Positions 1 to 8,934 of a stretch of DNA of 64,000 nt are shown here, one piece after another. Origin of the DNA: Methylomarinum sp. Ch1-1 (GTDB taxonomy: Bacteria > Pseudomonadota > Gammaproteobacteria > Methylococcales > Methylomonadaceae); the NCBI RefSeq assembly GCF_030717995.2, contig NZ_CP157743.1, positions 1,550,001-1,614,000 on the forward strand. Reading direction: 5' to 3'. The position numbers and the translations under genes were made by a program. The notes beneath the pieces were generated by a model. The model saw nothing but the letters and a program-made list of their open reading frames with translations. It searched no databases and was not told where the DNA came from. The first letter of the stretch is position 1; every line of letters starts with the position of its first letter.

Positions 1-386
1 GTCAGTCTGTAGTAAGGCAAACTCGTTTCGGTTCTATGTGGTGGCGAGCCTTCGGATTCATGGCGAAGCCTGGAACTCACGGATCACGCTGACTTGGCTA
101 TTAAAGCGATGATCTGGCTGCATGGGATGTTTAGAGATTGAATGACAGGAAGGTAGTACGTAGCAAGCGGGGAGATCTGTGGGTTGTAGTGAACAACCGG
201 CAGGAGTCAGAGCCCTCATAATAGTGAAGACGGATACAGACAGAGCCCTGTAGAGCTTGTGGGAAAGCCGAATCAGAAATCCCGACAGCTGGGCGTAGCG
301 TGAAACCCGCTCTGTCTTACGCCTTGTAGCCATTCGAGACGAGCGGGAAGCAAAACCGCTTTTAGCCAAGGGGGGTAGGAAGATAG

Positions 387-1686
387 ATGCAAACTGAACA
401 TAACAAAGCAACCGAAGAGGTAGAATCCATAGTGTCAGAACAGACTAGACAGGAAACAGACACTGCGGCGCTACAGCAGTGTCCGGGGGTGAAAGCTGGA
501 TTATGGACGGAGCGCATGTTGGCGGCACTGGGCAACGGGTCAAAGGAGGCAAATGGCATAGTTTGATGGACAAAATCTATGCGGAACGCACCTTGCTTCA
601 GAGACAGCAGCCACGGATTCAGACCGGGCAGAGGTTGTAAAGACGCCTTAAGAGCGGTCGATGAATGGCTCAAAGCCGGTTACACCTGGGTTGTCGATGC
701 CGATATCAAAGGCTACTTCGACCACATCAGTCATGACCTGCTGATGAGCAAAATCGGCGAGCCACTCGCAGACCGGCGCTTGCTCAGCTTGCTGGAAGCC
801 TATTTAAAACAGGACATCATGACTGAATGCGAAAGCTGGACAGCCACACAGGGGACGCCGCAAGGGGCGGTACTGAGTCCTTTATTGGCCGCACTAACTA
901 TTCAGTATCTTTCAGGGTTTAGGCAGTAGGTCATTGATTTCTCGGGACGCGTGAATACATCCATGGCAGCTAACAGCATCCTGCTTCACGCGGCACTTGC
1001 ACTTCCCTGTGCGGCGTAAGCTCTGACTGCAACGTCCTGTTGCAGACAGCCCGATAAATCAATAACCCACTCCCTCTGATAAAAGTACGCTGAATAATTA
1101 CCGAACATCTACCTCAATGAACTGGATCACCTGATCGGTGACAAGTATCGCATGGTGCGCTATGTGGATGACTTCGTCATCCTGGCAGCCAGCGAAGCGG
1201 AAGCCGACGCAGCTCTGATCGAAGTGAATCAGTGGATGGCGCACCACCAGTTGGAACTGCATGCATCCTGACAAGACAAGGATCGTCAACGAACAAGACG
1301 ACCCGAACGGATTCGACTTTCTGGGCTACACCTTCAAGAAGGGGTTGCGCTTAATCCGCAAGAAAAGCCTAAAGGCTATGCGGGATAAGATAAGAGCGCA
1401 TACCCTGCGAAGCCAGGGGGTTGGAATTGAAACCGTTATCGAACGACTCAATCCGATATTGCGGGGCTGGTTTAACTATTTTAAACACGTCCACAAGAGC
1501 GAGTTACAAGCAATGGACGGCTTTGTACGGCGCAGACTCAGAAGTAACTTGCGCAAGTACCAAAAGAAAGGGAGTGGGACAGGAAGGAACATCAGAGACC
1601 ATCAACAATGGCCAAATGCCTACTTCGCAAACCTGGGACTATTCACACTGATTGAAGCCCATGCGCAAGCGAGCCAATCCCGATGA
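387..1686 (+). pseudogene. Group II intron reverse transcriptase/maturase, broken
   Basis: The remnants are a start at 387 matching the copy 2 start, an RT segment around 600-890 (FRDSSHGFRPGRGCKDAL, then VDADIKGYFDHI, then TPQGAVLSPLLA), and after the MITE a segment with the catalytic YVDD box (near 1160) and the maturase-like C-terminus ending at 1686 (GFDFLGYTF, then RGWFNYFKH). Family knowledge: such proteins splice and mobilise the intron. The lesions are a 268-bp in-ORF deletion at about 597, the MITE at 895-1100, and a frameshift near 1263 just before HPDKTRIV. Copy 2 at 29405 keeps exactly the N-terminal RT part deleted here. The protein is certainly inactive as encoded. Confidence 0.88.
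895..1100. mobile_element. MITE, copy 1 (206 bp), inserted in the intron ORF
   Basis: The insert begins TAACTATTCAGTATCTTTCA and ends GCTGAATAATTA, so the ends are imperfect inverted repeats. Sub-terminal GGGTTTAGGCAGTAGGTCAT and ATAACCCACTCCC blocks can also pair. It interrupts the reverse-transcriptase frame between SPLLA and the NIYLN-like continuation. A second copy lies at 62071-62227 and lacks about 50 internal bp found here. No coding potential is seen, so mobility would need a transposase in trans. Confidence 0.8.
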
Positions 1687-1702
1687 GGAAACTATCGACT
1701 GG

Positions 1703-1778
1703 AGAGCCGTGTGCGGGAGAACTGCATGCACGGTTCGGAGGGAGGGGAGAGCCTGAAACGGCTCTTCCCTACCCCTAT
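1703..1778 (+). ncRNA. Group II intron domains V and VI
   Basis: GAGCCGTGTGCGGGAGAACT, then GCATGCACGGTTCGGAG, has the typical 34-38 nt domain V layout, with its GAGCCG and CGGTTC arms paired. It is followed by a second hairpin (GAGAGCC, TGAAAC, GGCTCTTCCC) as domain VI. The 3' end CCTACCCCTAT is usual for bacterial introns. This places the intron 3' boundary at about 1778. Confidence 0.85.
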
Positions 1779-2070
1779 AGTTATCATGGACGATGACTTA
1801 TACAACTATACTTATTACCAATCACTTATAGATGATTTGAAAGCGGCGCTTTACGCGCCGCAACAAATATATAAAGGGCGCTGAGTGTTTGTCTGACGCT
1901 CAGCGCCTTTGTCATATCTATGCTATGTTTAGGCGTTAGAAGTAATTTAATCATACCTCTCAAAAAATTTAGTTGATATCGATCGCCGCTATCGACCCAA
2001 AAGCGACAATCGCTCTAGTTTTATTAATGCCGGCAAATTGACGATAAGCCGAAGTTGGGTTTGCAGCAGT
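1779..2070. other. Intergenic stretch with two hairpins
   Basis: No convincing gene. A perfect stem GCGGCGC/GCGCCGC with loop TTTA lies at 1843-1860, and a larger stem GGCGCTGAG/CTCAGCGCC at about 1877-1908 flanked by AAA and TTT looks like a terminator. Both lie between the intron end and the REP-flanked transposase gene. Confidence 0.5.
1873..1911. terminator. Probable intrinsic terminator hairpin
   Basis: AAAGGGCGCTGAG pairs with CTCAGCGCCTTT across a loop of about 11 nt. The A-run before and T-run after the stem would let it act in both directions. The T-run is short, so efficiency is uncertain. Confidence 0.5.
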
Positions 2071-2100
2071 AGGCTGGGTTGAATGATAATGAAACCCAGC
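2071..2100. repeat. REP-like palindrome, left of the RAYT gene
   Basis: AGGCTGGGTT, 11-nt loop, then AACCCAGC forms a stem. Nearly the same sequence lies in inverse orientation at 2653-2683, just after the transposase gene. This paired layout is the normal setting of REP-associated tyrosine transposases. Confidence 0.8.
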
Positions 2101-2117
2101 TTATGAATGAATAAATT

Positions 2118-2645
2118 ATGCGCACTTACATTCGTAGCCATGCAAAAGGCGGCGTTTATTTCTTTACCGTCAATCTTGCTCAGCGAAGACAAAATGACTT
2201 GCTGGTTCGGCATGTCGACGATTTGCGCCAAGCATTTCGATATACGAAACAACGCCATCCCCTGACCATTGAAGCCATAGCGATATTACCTGAACATTTA
2301 CACTGTATTTGGCGATTACCCGAAGATGACGATTATCCGCTGCGTTGGCGTTTGATCAAATCGCATTTTTCCAGATCTATCGAGAAAGGCGAAAGAGTAT
2401 CCGACAGTCGATTGCGTAAAAAAGAACGAGGCCTATGGCAAGGCCGTTATTGGGAACACCAAATCCGCGATGATAGAGATTTTCAGCGGCATGTGGATTA
2501 TATTCACTACAACCCTGTAAAACATGGGCTTGTACCTAAAGTAAAGGAATGGCCGTATTCATCCTTTCATCGTTGGGTTCAATTAGGGGGTTACAGCGAA
2601 GATTGGGCGGCTGCGCCGGACTTAATCGAACAGGATTGGGAATAA
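2118..2645 (+). CDS. REP-associated tyrosine transposase (RAYT, IS200/TnpA_REP family)
   Basis: A 175-aa Y1 (HUH) transposase. The metal-binding HxH is PEHLHCIW (His60, His62), and the nucleophile is probably Tyr128 in DYIHYNPVKHG. The length fits RAYTs (about 150-180 aa). Family knowledge: RAYTs are single-copy domesticated relatives of IS200 transposases that cut and spread REP sequences, nicking single-stranded DNA next to the hairpin. Inverted REP-like hairpins flank this gene at 2071-2100 and 2653-2683, as expected. The ORF is intact, and the REP-like motif recurs near 23080, so it may act in trans elsewhere. It starts at ATG 2118, 17 bp beyond the left REP. Confidence 0.92.
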   Translation: MRTYIRSHAKGGVYFFTVNLAQRRQNDLLVRHVDDLRQAFRYTKQRHPLTIEAIAILPEHLHCIWRLPEDDDYPLRWRLIKSHFSRSIEKGERVSDSRLRKKERGLWQGRYWEHQIRDDRDFQRHVDYIHYNPVKHGLVPKVKEWPYSSFHRWVQLGGYSEDWAAAPDLIEQDWE

Positions 2646-2652
2646 TGATAAT

Positions 2653-2683
2653 GCTGGGTTTCACATTGTTCAACCCAGCCTAC
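2653..2683. repeat. REP-like palindrome, right of the RAYT gene
   Basis: GCTGGGTTTCACATTGTTCA followed by ACCCAGCCTAC is the near reverse complement of the REP at 2071-2100. Together they bracket the transposase gene as an inverted pair. Confidence 0.8.
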
Positions 2684-2787
2684 GGCCCTTGCTGATCAGC
2701 TTGATAAAGCACATAGGCTGCCGTTGCAATCAGGCAAATGACAGCAATAAGGACAATACGAGATAGAAGATGAAATTTTAGATTCAT
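2680..2787 (-). pseudogene. N-terminal fragment of a membrane sensor kinase (MoxY/LapD-N type)
   Basis: A 35-aa reading frame beginning MNLKFHLLSRIVLIAVICLI and ending YVLYQADQQGP has one membrane segment preceded by a short basic stretch. The start resembles N-termini of LapD/MoxY-N type histidine kinases, from memory of that family. It stops exactly where the REP palindrome starts, so the rest of the gene has been lost or displaced by the REP/RAYT unit. The assignment rests on very little sequence and could be wrong. The region 2790-3054 upstream holds no other gene. Confidence 0.4.
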
Positions 2788-2901
2788 GGTAAGCGCAGGC
2801 TTCAGTGAGATACTTTGCCGACGATTCAGCGTCGGAAATAATTCATTTTTTAGATCATTTTAAGCCTGAATTCGGGGACTGGAATAGGGGCCGCAGGAAT
2901 A

Positions 2902-2923
2902 CCGGGCAAATTGCCCGGCTTTT
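2902..2923 (+). terminator. Intrinsic terminator-like hairpin
   Basis: CCGGGCA, AAT, TGCCCGG then CTTTT forms a strong 7-bp stem with a T-run. It lies about 130 bp before the DUF2380-like gene and could end transcription entering from the left. Confidence 0.55.
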
Positions 2924-3054
2924 ACGGGCAAATATCAGGTTACGAACTAACATTGATTCGCTACTCTAACGACTATAAAACGAATATGATGAAACAATTA
3001 ATGACGGTGTTACCGATGACATATTTTTCAACGAGATACAGTGTACTTTATATT

Positions 3055-3627
3055 ATGAACCCTAGAAACAATGCCGGATTACGTCACCTGTTTGGCGTAT
3101 TTTTTTTATGTCTGTTCAGTGTTGGCGTATTTGCTGAAACAAGCATCGCCATATTGGATTTTGAATTAAAGGATTTAACTCTGGCACCTCGAATACCTGC
3201 TGAAATTGAAAGAACGGCGGGCATAAAGGCTATGCTAGAAGGTGAATTAAAAAGAGCGGGCTATAAAATCGTTTCTGTTGATTTGGATGCTCAACATGAG
3301 GCCAACGCCGGCTTTGGCTATCTTTTTGACCACAGCGACATTGCCGCAGAACTGGCGAAAAAAGCCGGAGCTGAGTATGTATTGGTGGGCAGACTGCATA
3401 AACCCAGTTTTTTATTCGCTTATATTATGGGTCATTTGGTCAGGGTTAGTGACGGCCAATTAATCGGTAATTATATTTCTGAGACAAAAGGCGGCGCTAA
3501 AAAATTAACCTTAAAAGGTGTCGAAAGTCTTGCCGTTAAAATCGACAAGGATTTAGATAATATCTATACGCCGCCGCCACCGTCTAGAAAAGTCGGTCTT
3601 TCCGATACCTCTGAGAAAAAACAGTAG
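3055..3627 (+). CDS. DUF2380/DUF3280-like secreted protein
   Basis: The frame is open from 2911, but the ATG at 3055 gives a clean signal peptide (MNPRNNAGLRHLFGVFFLCL, then FSVGVFA before ETSIAI), so this start is preferred, giving about 190 aa. The mature part begins IAILDFELKDL, typical of TolB-N-like DUF2380 proteins. It then has ERTAGIKAMLE, YLFDHSDIAAELAKKAGAEY and VGRLHKPSFLFAYIMGHLV, which match my memory of DUF3280/DUF2380 proteins common in methylotrophs. The C-terminus is proline and lysine rich. The biochemical role is unknown and it probably acts in the periplasm. No operon partner: downstream is non-coding up to the ATPase fragment. Confidence 0.7.
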   Translation: MNPRNNAGLRHLFGVFFLCLFSVGVFAETSIAILDFELKDLTLAPRIPAEIERTAGIKAMLEGELKRAGYKIVSVDLDAQHEANAGFGYLFDHSDIAAELAKKAGAEYVLVGRLHKPSFLFAYIMGHLVRVSDGQLIGNYISETKGGAKKLTLKGVESLAVKIDKDLDNIYTPPPPSRKVGLSDTSEKKQ

Positions 3628-3797
3628 TTCCATCAGAAGAGAAGCCGAGCGCCCTTGTCATTAACGATGCCTATCTCAAGTGGGTTAGCCGTTCTCAGTT
3701 AATGTAATGGAAAGATGGAAACAGGTCTTGCAATCAAGCATTTATAGCTAAAAACACTGTCAGGCAGCTATCCATTCAAGTGCTGTCATACGTAAAA

Positions 3798-3939
3798 GTA
3801 TTGTCTGGTCTGGGTTTTTATCGAGGATGCATTGAAACTGACCGTTTATCGGCGTCTAGAACACAGTACACCGCGACATAGGCATTTTTTGTCCGGACTG
3901 AGGCGCTCTATGCATTTTCATAGTAAAAACCATCATTAA
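3798..3939 (+). pseudogene. 3' fragment of a P-type H+-ATPase paralogue
   Basis: The frame ending at the TAA of 3937-3939 reads VFIEDALKLTVYRRLEHS, then TPRHRHFLSGLRRSMHFHSKNHH. This is the same protein end as the intact ATPase at 38922-41441 with about two residue changes. The DNA differs at many third codon positions (for example GATGCATTG against GACGCGTTG). That pattern means the fragment comes from an older paralogue that evolved under selection, not from the recent near-identical duplication. Homology starts abruptly near 3798, so about 95% of the gene is missing. Confidence 0.85.
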
Positions 3940-3964
3940 TTGCAGGACTGAGGCATTAAATGTT

Positions 3965-3988
3965 GGGGCGGGATATGTATCCCGCCCC
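3965..3988. terminator. Hairpin after the ATPase fragment
   Basis: GGGGCGGGATATGTATCCCG followed by CCCC is a perfect palindrome. Its counterpart at 41467-41492 is also a long stem despite base changes on both arms, so the structure has been kept in both paralogues. It lies between ATPase and cysI 3' ends and could serve both as a bidirectional terminator. Confidence 0.65.
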
Positions 3989-4030
3989 GCTAAAAGGTCT
4001 TTACGGGGCCCAAGTTTGAAGGGATGTTGT

Positions 4031-5737
4031 TCAACGTTGAAAATCGCGCCCCTCTGTCATTGCTTCGATATAGCCGGTTCTGATCACGAAATCGCCGAAA
4101 CGTTCGCCGGCTTGCCGGTTGTCGGCATAATGCTGCAGCAGCGGCGTCAATTCGGCCAGAATCTGCTCCTCGTTGATATTTTCCCGGTACAGCTTGTTCA
4201 GCCGCTGACCTTCGAACCCGGCGCCTAAATACAGATTGTATTTGCCCGGCGCCTTGCCGACCAGGCCGATTTCACCGAGAAAGGGGCGGGCGCAGCCGTT
4301 TGGGCAGCCGGTCATCCGCAACAGGATTGAGTCATTCTCCAGGCCAAACCGTCGCAGTATCGGTTCCAGTTTGTCGAGAAATGTCGGCAGATAACGTTCG
4401 CTCTCGGCCATCGCCAGGCTGCAGGTCGGAAAGGCGACGCAGGCCATCGCATTCAAACGTAACGCGCTTTGCTGTCCGGGCTCTATGAAACGGTGCTGGC
4501 GCAGCAGTGATTCGATGATCGGTTTGTTGTGGTCGTTGACCTTGCCGATGATCAGGTTCTGGTTCGGGGAAATCCGGAAGTCGCCGTCATGGACCTTGGC
4601 GATCTCGCGCAGCCCGGTCATGAGGGGCGCATCGTCGTCGGCGATACGGCCGTTCTGGATGAACACGGTGTAATCCCAGGTGTCGTTGACGCCTTTGTTC
4701 CAGCCGTAGCGATCGCCGGAATACTCGAACTTGTATTTTCTCGGCGCTCCCAGTTGCCAGCCCAGGCGACGATTCAATTCGAACTTGAACCAGTCGACGC
4801 CGCGGTCGTCGATGGTATATTTCAGCCGCGCATGCTTGCGGTTGGTTCTATCGCCGAAATCGCGCTGAATCTTGAGAATTTCTTCGGCCACCTGCAGCGT
4901 CTTATGCTTGGGACAGTAGCCGATCACGTCGGCTAGGCGCGGGTAGGTGTTCGGCTCGCCGTGGGTCAGACTCATGCCGCCGCCGACCGTGACATTGAAG
5001 CCGACCAGATGCTCGTTCTCGGCGATTGCGATGAAGCCGAGGTCATTGGCGAAGATATCGACATCGTTGGCGGGCGGCACCGCGATTGCGGTCTTGAATT
5101 TACGCGGCAAATAATGTTTGCCGTAGATCGGTTCCTCGTCCTGGCGGCTGGAATCGATCAGCTTTCGTCCAGCCAGATTTCATGATAGGCGGTCGTCCTC
5201 GAGGTCAGATGATCGTTGATGCGACGGGCATATTCATAGGCTTCCTCGTGCAGTCAGGATTGTTCCGGCGCCGGGCTGCACATGACATTGCGGTTGACGT
5301 CGCCGCAGGCGCGCGATGGTGTCGAGCAACGAGGCGTTGATTTCGGCGATGCTGCGTTTCAGATCGCGTTTCAGGATGCCATGGAACTGCAGCGCCTGGC
5401 GCGTGGTCAAGCGTATGCTGCCGTTGCACCAGGTAGTGGCAATGCGGTCCATCTCCAGCCACTGCGCCGGCGTGCAAATGCCGCCGGCGATCCTGACCCG
5501 AACCATGAATTGATAATGCGGTTCCAGTTTTTGCTTGCGCCGTTCGTCGCGCAGGTCGCGGTCGTCCTGCTGGTAAATTCCGTGAAACTTGGATAGTTGG
5601 GTATCGCTATCGGTCAGTGCGCCGGTCAATGGATTATTCAGGCTTTCCACCAGGCTGCCGCGCAGATAATTGCTGGCATCCTTGATGCGTTCCACTTCGA
5701 CACGTTTATTCAATTCTTCCTCAGACACGTCGGTCAT
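4031..5737 (-). pseudogene. cysI: Sulfite reductase hemoprotein subunit CysI, copy 1, frameshifted
   Basis: Same gene as the intact copy at 41541-43247. One T is missing near 5164 (AGCTTTCG against AGCTTTTCG) and one base is added near 5312 (CAGGCGCGCG against CAGGCGGCG). About 50 codons between the two changes are read in the wrong frame and stops appear, leaving separate frames at 4031-5110 and 5234-5737. The siroheme/[4Fe-4S] region (CVAFPTC, then CPNGC) remains in the downstream frame. The last residues, MTEGRDFQR, differ from copy 2's MTAGRNFQR because this end lies outside the near-identical tract. The two changes compensate for each other and could be sequencing errors. Confidence 0.85.
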
Positions 5738-5750
5738 GTTTGTATCCTCG

Positions 5751-7547
5751 TTAATAAATGTCACGCTGATAGCGTTTTTCTTTCTGTAAGGTTTTGACAT
5801 ATTGTTCCGCCGTATCGCGGTTCATGCCGCCTTCACGTTCGACCAGATCTAGCAGGGTCTCGTGTACGTCCCGCGCCATGTGTCTTTCGTCGCCGCAGAC
5901 ATAAAGATAGGCGCCTTCCTGTAGCCAGCCGTACAAATCGCGGCCGTGTTCCAGCATGCGCTGTTGCACATAGACTTTCTCGGTCTGGTCGCGGGAAAAG
6001 GCGACGTTCATCCGGGTCAGCAGGCCGCTTTTCAGATAACGCAACCATTCGCTTTGATAGAGGAAGTCGGTCATGAAATGCTGATCGCCGAAGAACAGCC
6101 AGTTCTTGCCGGTGGCGCCGACCGCTTCGCGTTCCTCGACGAAGGCGCGGAACGGTGCGATACCGGTGCCCGGACCGATCATGATGATCGGCGCGCTGGG
6201 GTCGCTCGGCAGCTTGAAGTTTTTGTTGTGATCGACATAGACCGGTATCGTGGTTTCCGAGCCGATGCGGTCGGCGAGGAAGGTCGAGCAGACCCCCTGA
6301 CGACGGCGGCCGTGACTTTGATAACGGACCGACGCGACGGTCAGATGCACTTCATCGGGATGCTGTTTCAGGCTGGAGGCGATCGAATAGAGACGCGGCG
6401 GCAATTTGCGTAGGCTATCGATGAAGTCTTGCGGATTCAAATCGGCACAGGGAAAATCGGTGATCAAATCGATGATTTCGCGGCCATATAAATAGCCGGC
6501 TAGATCTTGCTTATGTTTCTCGTCTAGCAGTCGTTCCAGTTTGGGGTTGTCGTGTAGTGCGGCGTATTTATGCAGCATCGGCCGGGTCAAGGTCGTGATT
6601 TCATAGTCATAAAGCAGAGCGTCGTACAATGGGCGGTCTTTGCCGTCGCTGCTGACTGCGTCATCTCCATTGAAATGCAGGGTTTCGAGCAGTTCGTCGA
6701 CCATTTCCGGCGCATTGCGAGGATAGATGCCTAAGGCATCGCCGGGTTCATAGCTTAAACCGGAACCCTCCAGTGACAATTCATAGTGATGGGTTTCCTT
6801 GCTCGAGCCGCGTCCGTTCAATACGATGTCATCCAACAACACCGCCGGAAAAGGGTTCTTGCGCGAATATTGGGATAGGGCGGTGGTCTTAGCCATGGCC
6901 GGCGCCAGGCCCGTTTCCTCAGTGGCGCTCAGCGTGCGCTGGCTCAATTCGTTCAGCACCGAAGCCATCCAGCCTTCCGCCGCCGTCGCGTAATCGACAT
7001 CGCAATCGATACGGGCATGCAGACGCGTCGCGCCGAGTTCTTCCAAACGTTGATCGAAATCGACGCCGGTCTTGCAGAAGAATTCATAACTGGAATCGCC
7101 CAACGCCAGCACGGCGAATTGGGTGTGTTTTAATGACGGCGCCCGTTTACTGAACAAAAAATCGTATAAGTCGCGAGCATTGTCGGGCGGATCGCCTTCG
7201 CCATAGGTGCTGACGATCACCAGCAGATATTTCTCGGTCTTCAGTTGCGGCGCCTTATAATCGCCCATGTCCTTGATCACGGTCCGTAGCCCGCGTTCGG
7301 CGGCCAAGTCATGGACTTGTTCGGCCAGCTCTTCGCAGTTGCCGGTCTGCGAACCGACCAGGATGGTGATTTCATCGGCTGTTGCCTTGTGGGGCGCGGC
7401 GCCTAGAGCGGATGACAATTGCGCGGTCAGATAGCCGGCTACCCAGGCCTTTTGTTCCGACGTCAGCAGGGATGAAAACTGTCGGAACAACCGATAACGT
7501 TCCTCGTCTAATGGCGTTTGAGATTGCTCGGGGAAGGTATCACGCAT
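5751..7547 (-). CDS. cysJ: Sulfite reductase (NADPH) flavoprotein alpha-component CysJ
   Basis: The 598-aa diflavin reductase passes electrons from NADPH through FAD and FMN to CysI, which reduces sulfite to sulfide in assimilatory sulfur metabolism. The flavodoxin/FMN domain covers about residues 60-205 (GSQTGN at 65-70, [12 protein letters not shown] near 113-124). The FAD domain includes RLYSIASS (385-392) and GVCS (418-421). The NADPH domain includes [12 protein letters not shown] (458-469), and the C-terminus is EKRYQRDIY with the usual aromatic end. Length matches enterobacterial CysJ (599). cysI begins 13 bp downstream and has its own Shine-Dalgarno (GAGG). Copy 2 of this gene carries several frameshifts, so this is the only intact cysJ in the window. 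Confidence 0.96.
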   Translation of the reverse strand: MRDTFPEQSQTPLDEERYRLFRQFSSLLTSEQKAWVAGYLTAQLSSALGAAPHKATADEITILVGSQTGNCEELAEQVHDLAAERGLRTVIKDMGDYKAPQLKTEKYLLVIVSTYGEGDPPDNARDLYDFLFSKRAPSLKHTQFAVLALGDSSYEFFCKTGVDFDQRLEELGATRLHARIDCDVDYATAAEGWMASVLNELSQRTLSATEETGLAPAMAKTTALSQYSRKNPFPAVLLDDIVLNGRGSSKETHHYELSLEGSGLSYEPGDALGIYPRNAPEMVDELLETLHFNGDDAVSSDGKDRPLYDALLYDYEITTLTRPMLHKYAALHDNPKLERLLDEKHKQDLAGYLYGREIIDLITDFPCADLNPQDFIDSLRKLPPRLYSIASSLKQHPDEVHLTVASVRYQSHGRRRQGVCSTFLADRIGSETTIPVYVDHNKNFKLPSDPSAPIIMIGPGTGIAPFRAFVEEREAVGATGKNWLFFGDQHFMTDFLYQSEWLRYLKSGLLTRMNVAFSRDQTEKVYVQQRMLEHGRDLYGWLQEGAYLYVCGDERHMARDVHETLLDLVEREGGMNRDTAEQYVKTLQKEKRYQRDIY

Positions 7548-7809
7548 AAATATTTTCCTTATACAGTTGGGCGGAACAGTTTTTCGCTATTGAAAATTCC
7601 CATGTCTAGCGATAATAATCTATCAATGTTTGGCCCTGATTGAACAGATTCAGTTTCAAGTCGGATGATAATAACCGAGTATTTTACTCAGCTATTATCT
7701 GTAAAGCTAGTTTCTATCGATTGATAACGTTGCTTGGTGGGATAAATTTTCATTTTTTGGCCATCGTGGTATAGATAAATTAAGGCTTGGCGATTTTTCG
7801 GGACTAATA
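7548..7809. promoter_or_regulatory. Divergent promoter region between cysJ and the DCC-family gene
   Basis: The 262-bp AT-rich space separates two divergent genes, so both promoters should lie here. The same space in copy 2 (45056-45315) has lost one T and one C from short runs near the cysJ end. No operator could be assigned; a CysB site would be expected from family knowledge but was not recognised. Confidence 0.4.
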
Positions 7810-8202
7810 ATGATGAAGCCAGAATTCTCAACGAAAGTCAGATGTTTCCATGATGGCGATTGCCCTATATGCAAAGCCGAGGTTAAGGCGATGAAAAGAC
7901 TCGATCGAGACGGCGCGATTGAATGGGTCGATATAGTCTGCGACCCGGCTGCTCTCGACAGCGCCGGAATCGGTTATAAACAGGCGATGGACCGTCTCCA
8001 TGTCATCGACGAAAACAGGCAATTGCAAACCGGGGCGCGCGCATTCCTGGTTCTGTGGAAGCGTTTGCCATATTATCGCCGGCTGGCTGTCCTGGTCGAA
8101 ACGTTTCCGGGACTATTGCCGCTGATGGAATGCGTCTACCGTATATTCGCCTATTATCGTCTGCCGTTGACCGGAAAACGGCGCATCAGCGAAAAAACTT
8201 AA
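7810..8202 (+). CDS. DUF393 (DCC-family thiol-disulfide oxidoreductase), copy 1
   Basis: A 130-aa protein with the defining DxxCxxC motif near the N-terminus (HDGDCPICKAEV, about residues 14-25). Downstream are the usual D-rich segment (VDIVCDPAAL) and hydrophobic helices around RAFLVLWKRLPYYRRL. Family knowledge: DCC proteins have a thioredoxin-like fold and are presumed thiol-disulfide oxidoreductases, but substrates are mostly unknown. The SDR gene follows after 19 bp in the same direction, so they probably form a two-gene operon. Copy 2 (45316-45708) encodes the same protein without disruption. Confidence 0.88.
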   Translation: MMKPEFSTKVRCFHDGDCPICKAEVKAMKRLDRDGAIEWVDIVCDPAALDSAGIGYKQAMDRLHVIDENRQLQTGARAFLVLWKRLPYYRRLAVLVETFPGLLPLMECVYRIFAYYRLPLTGKRRISEKT

Positions 8203-8221
8203 TTCAACACGCTAAAAATAC

Positions 8222-8932
8222 ATGACTATTAAAAACCTGGTTCTCGGCGGCGGCTATGTCGGTCAAAGGCTGGCTGATCGGATAGATGCGCCGACGACTC
8301 ATCGCAGCGAAGAAAAAAGCTCGGCGCAACACTCGCTTTATTTCGATCTCGCCAACCGCAGCAGTTGGAATAATCTTCCGCGCAGCGAAAACGTGATCTG
8401 GACATTTCCGGCGGCGCCGCTGGAACAGGTTCAGGACTTTTATCGGACCAAATTAGCGGATGTGGAAAGACTGTTTGTCTACGCCAGCACCTCCTGTTAT
8501 TTGGCGCCCCAGGGGGATCAATGGATCGACGAGAGTCAGCCGCTGGATTTGGCTCGCGAGCGGGTCGCCGGCGAAGAATGGTTGCGCCAACAAGGCGCCG
8601 CGATACTGGTTTTAGCAGGCATTTATGGGCCGAATCGTCAGCCGCTGGACTGGCTGAAAAAGGGCTTGATCAAGACGCCGGATAAACGCGTCAACCTGGT
8701 TCACGTCGACGATATCGTCGCGATTACCGAACGACTGTTGAACGATCAACGCGATGCGCGCGGAGAGCGCTTCAATCTTGCCGACAGCGAAGCGCTGCAT
8801 TGGCGCGATATCGCCCGTCATTACGGCGTTGATATTCAGGCGGAAGCCAAAAACTATGTCAGCAAACGAATAAGCAACGACAAAATCCGACTATGGCTTG
8901 GGGGCTATAGTTTCCGCCCCCTGTTTGACTAA
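8222..8932 (+). CDS. NAD-dependent epimerase/SDR-like protein, copy 1
   Basis: A 236-aa extended-SDR-like protein. The N-terminal VLGGGYVGQRLADRI is a dinucleotide-binding glycine-rich loop; VYASTSCYLAP takes the place of the catalytic Ser strand; VLAGIYGPNRQPLDWLKKG and VNLVHVDDIVAITERLL are typical of the family, with NLADSEALHWRDIARHYG near the C-terminus. The canonical YxxxK is not obvious, so catalysis is uncertain. It resembles the YeeZ-like group of SDR proteins. It lies directly after the DCC-family gene and ends 2 bp before the convergent doeC stop. Copy 2 (45728-46438) is intact. Confidence 0.8.
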   Translation: MTIKNLVLGGGYVGQRLADRIDAPTTHRSEEKSSAQHSLYFDLANRSSWNNLPRSENVIWTFPAAPLEQVQDFYRTKLADVERLFVYASTSCYLAPQGDQWIDESQPLDLARERVAGEEWLRQQGAAILVLAGIYGPNRQPLDWLKKGLIKTPDKRVNLVHVDDIVAITERLLNDQRDARGERFNLADSEALHWRDIARHYGVDIQAEAKNYVSKRISNDKIRLWLGGYSFRPLFD

Positions 8933-8934
8933 CG

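Larger units (their letters stand above)
1..1778 (+). mobile_element. Group II intron, degenerate copy 1 (5' end outside window)
   Basis: From the first base this stretch matches the intron at 28.9-30.15 kb almost base for base until inside the reverse-transcriptase ORF. It ends in a recognisable domain V/VI (1703-1770) and a 3' end near 1778. Compared with copy 2 it has lost about 270 bp of ORF at position 597, between two short ACCTT repeats, and it carries a 206-bp MITE at 895-1100 and a frameshift near 1263. The ribozyme 3' end looks intact, but the intron cannot make its own maturase. The 5' boundary is not visible. Confidence 0.85.
3628..4030. other. Non-coding stretch holding an ATPase 3' fragment
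   Basis: No intact gene. Positions 3628-3797 show nothing recognisable. From about 3798 to 4055 the sequence is a diverged relative of 41309-41565 (the 3' end of the ATPase gene, its hairpin and the last codons of cysI). Confidence 0.6.
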
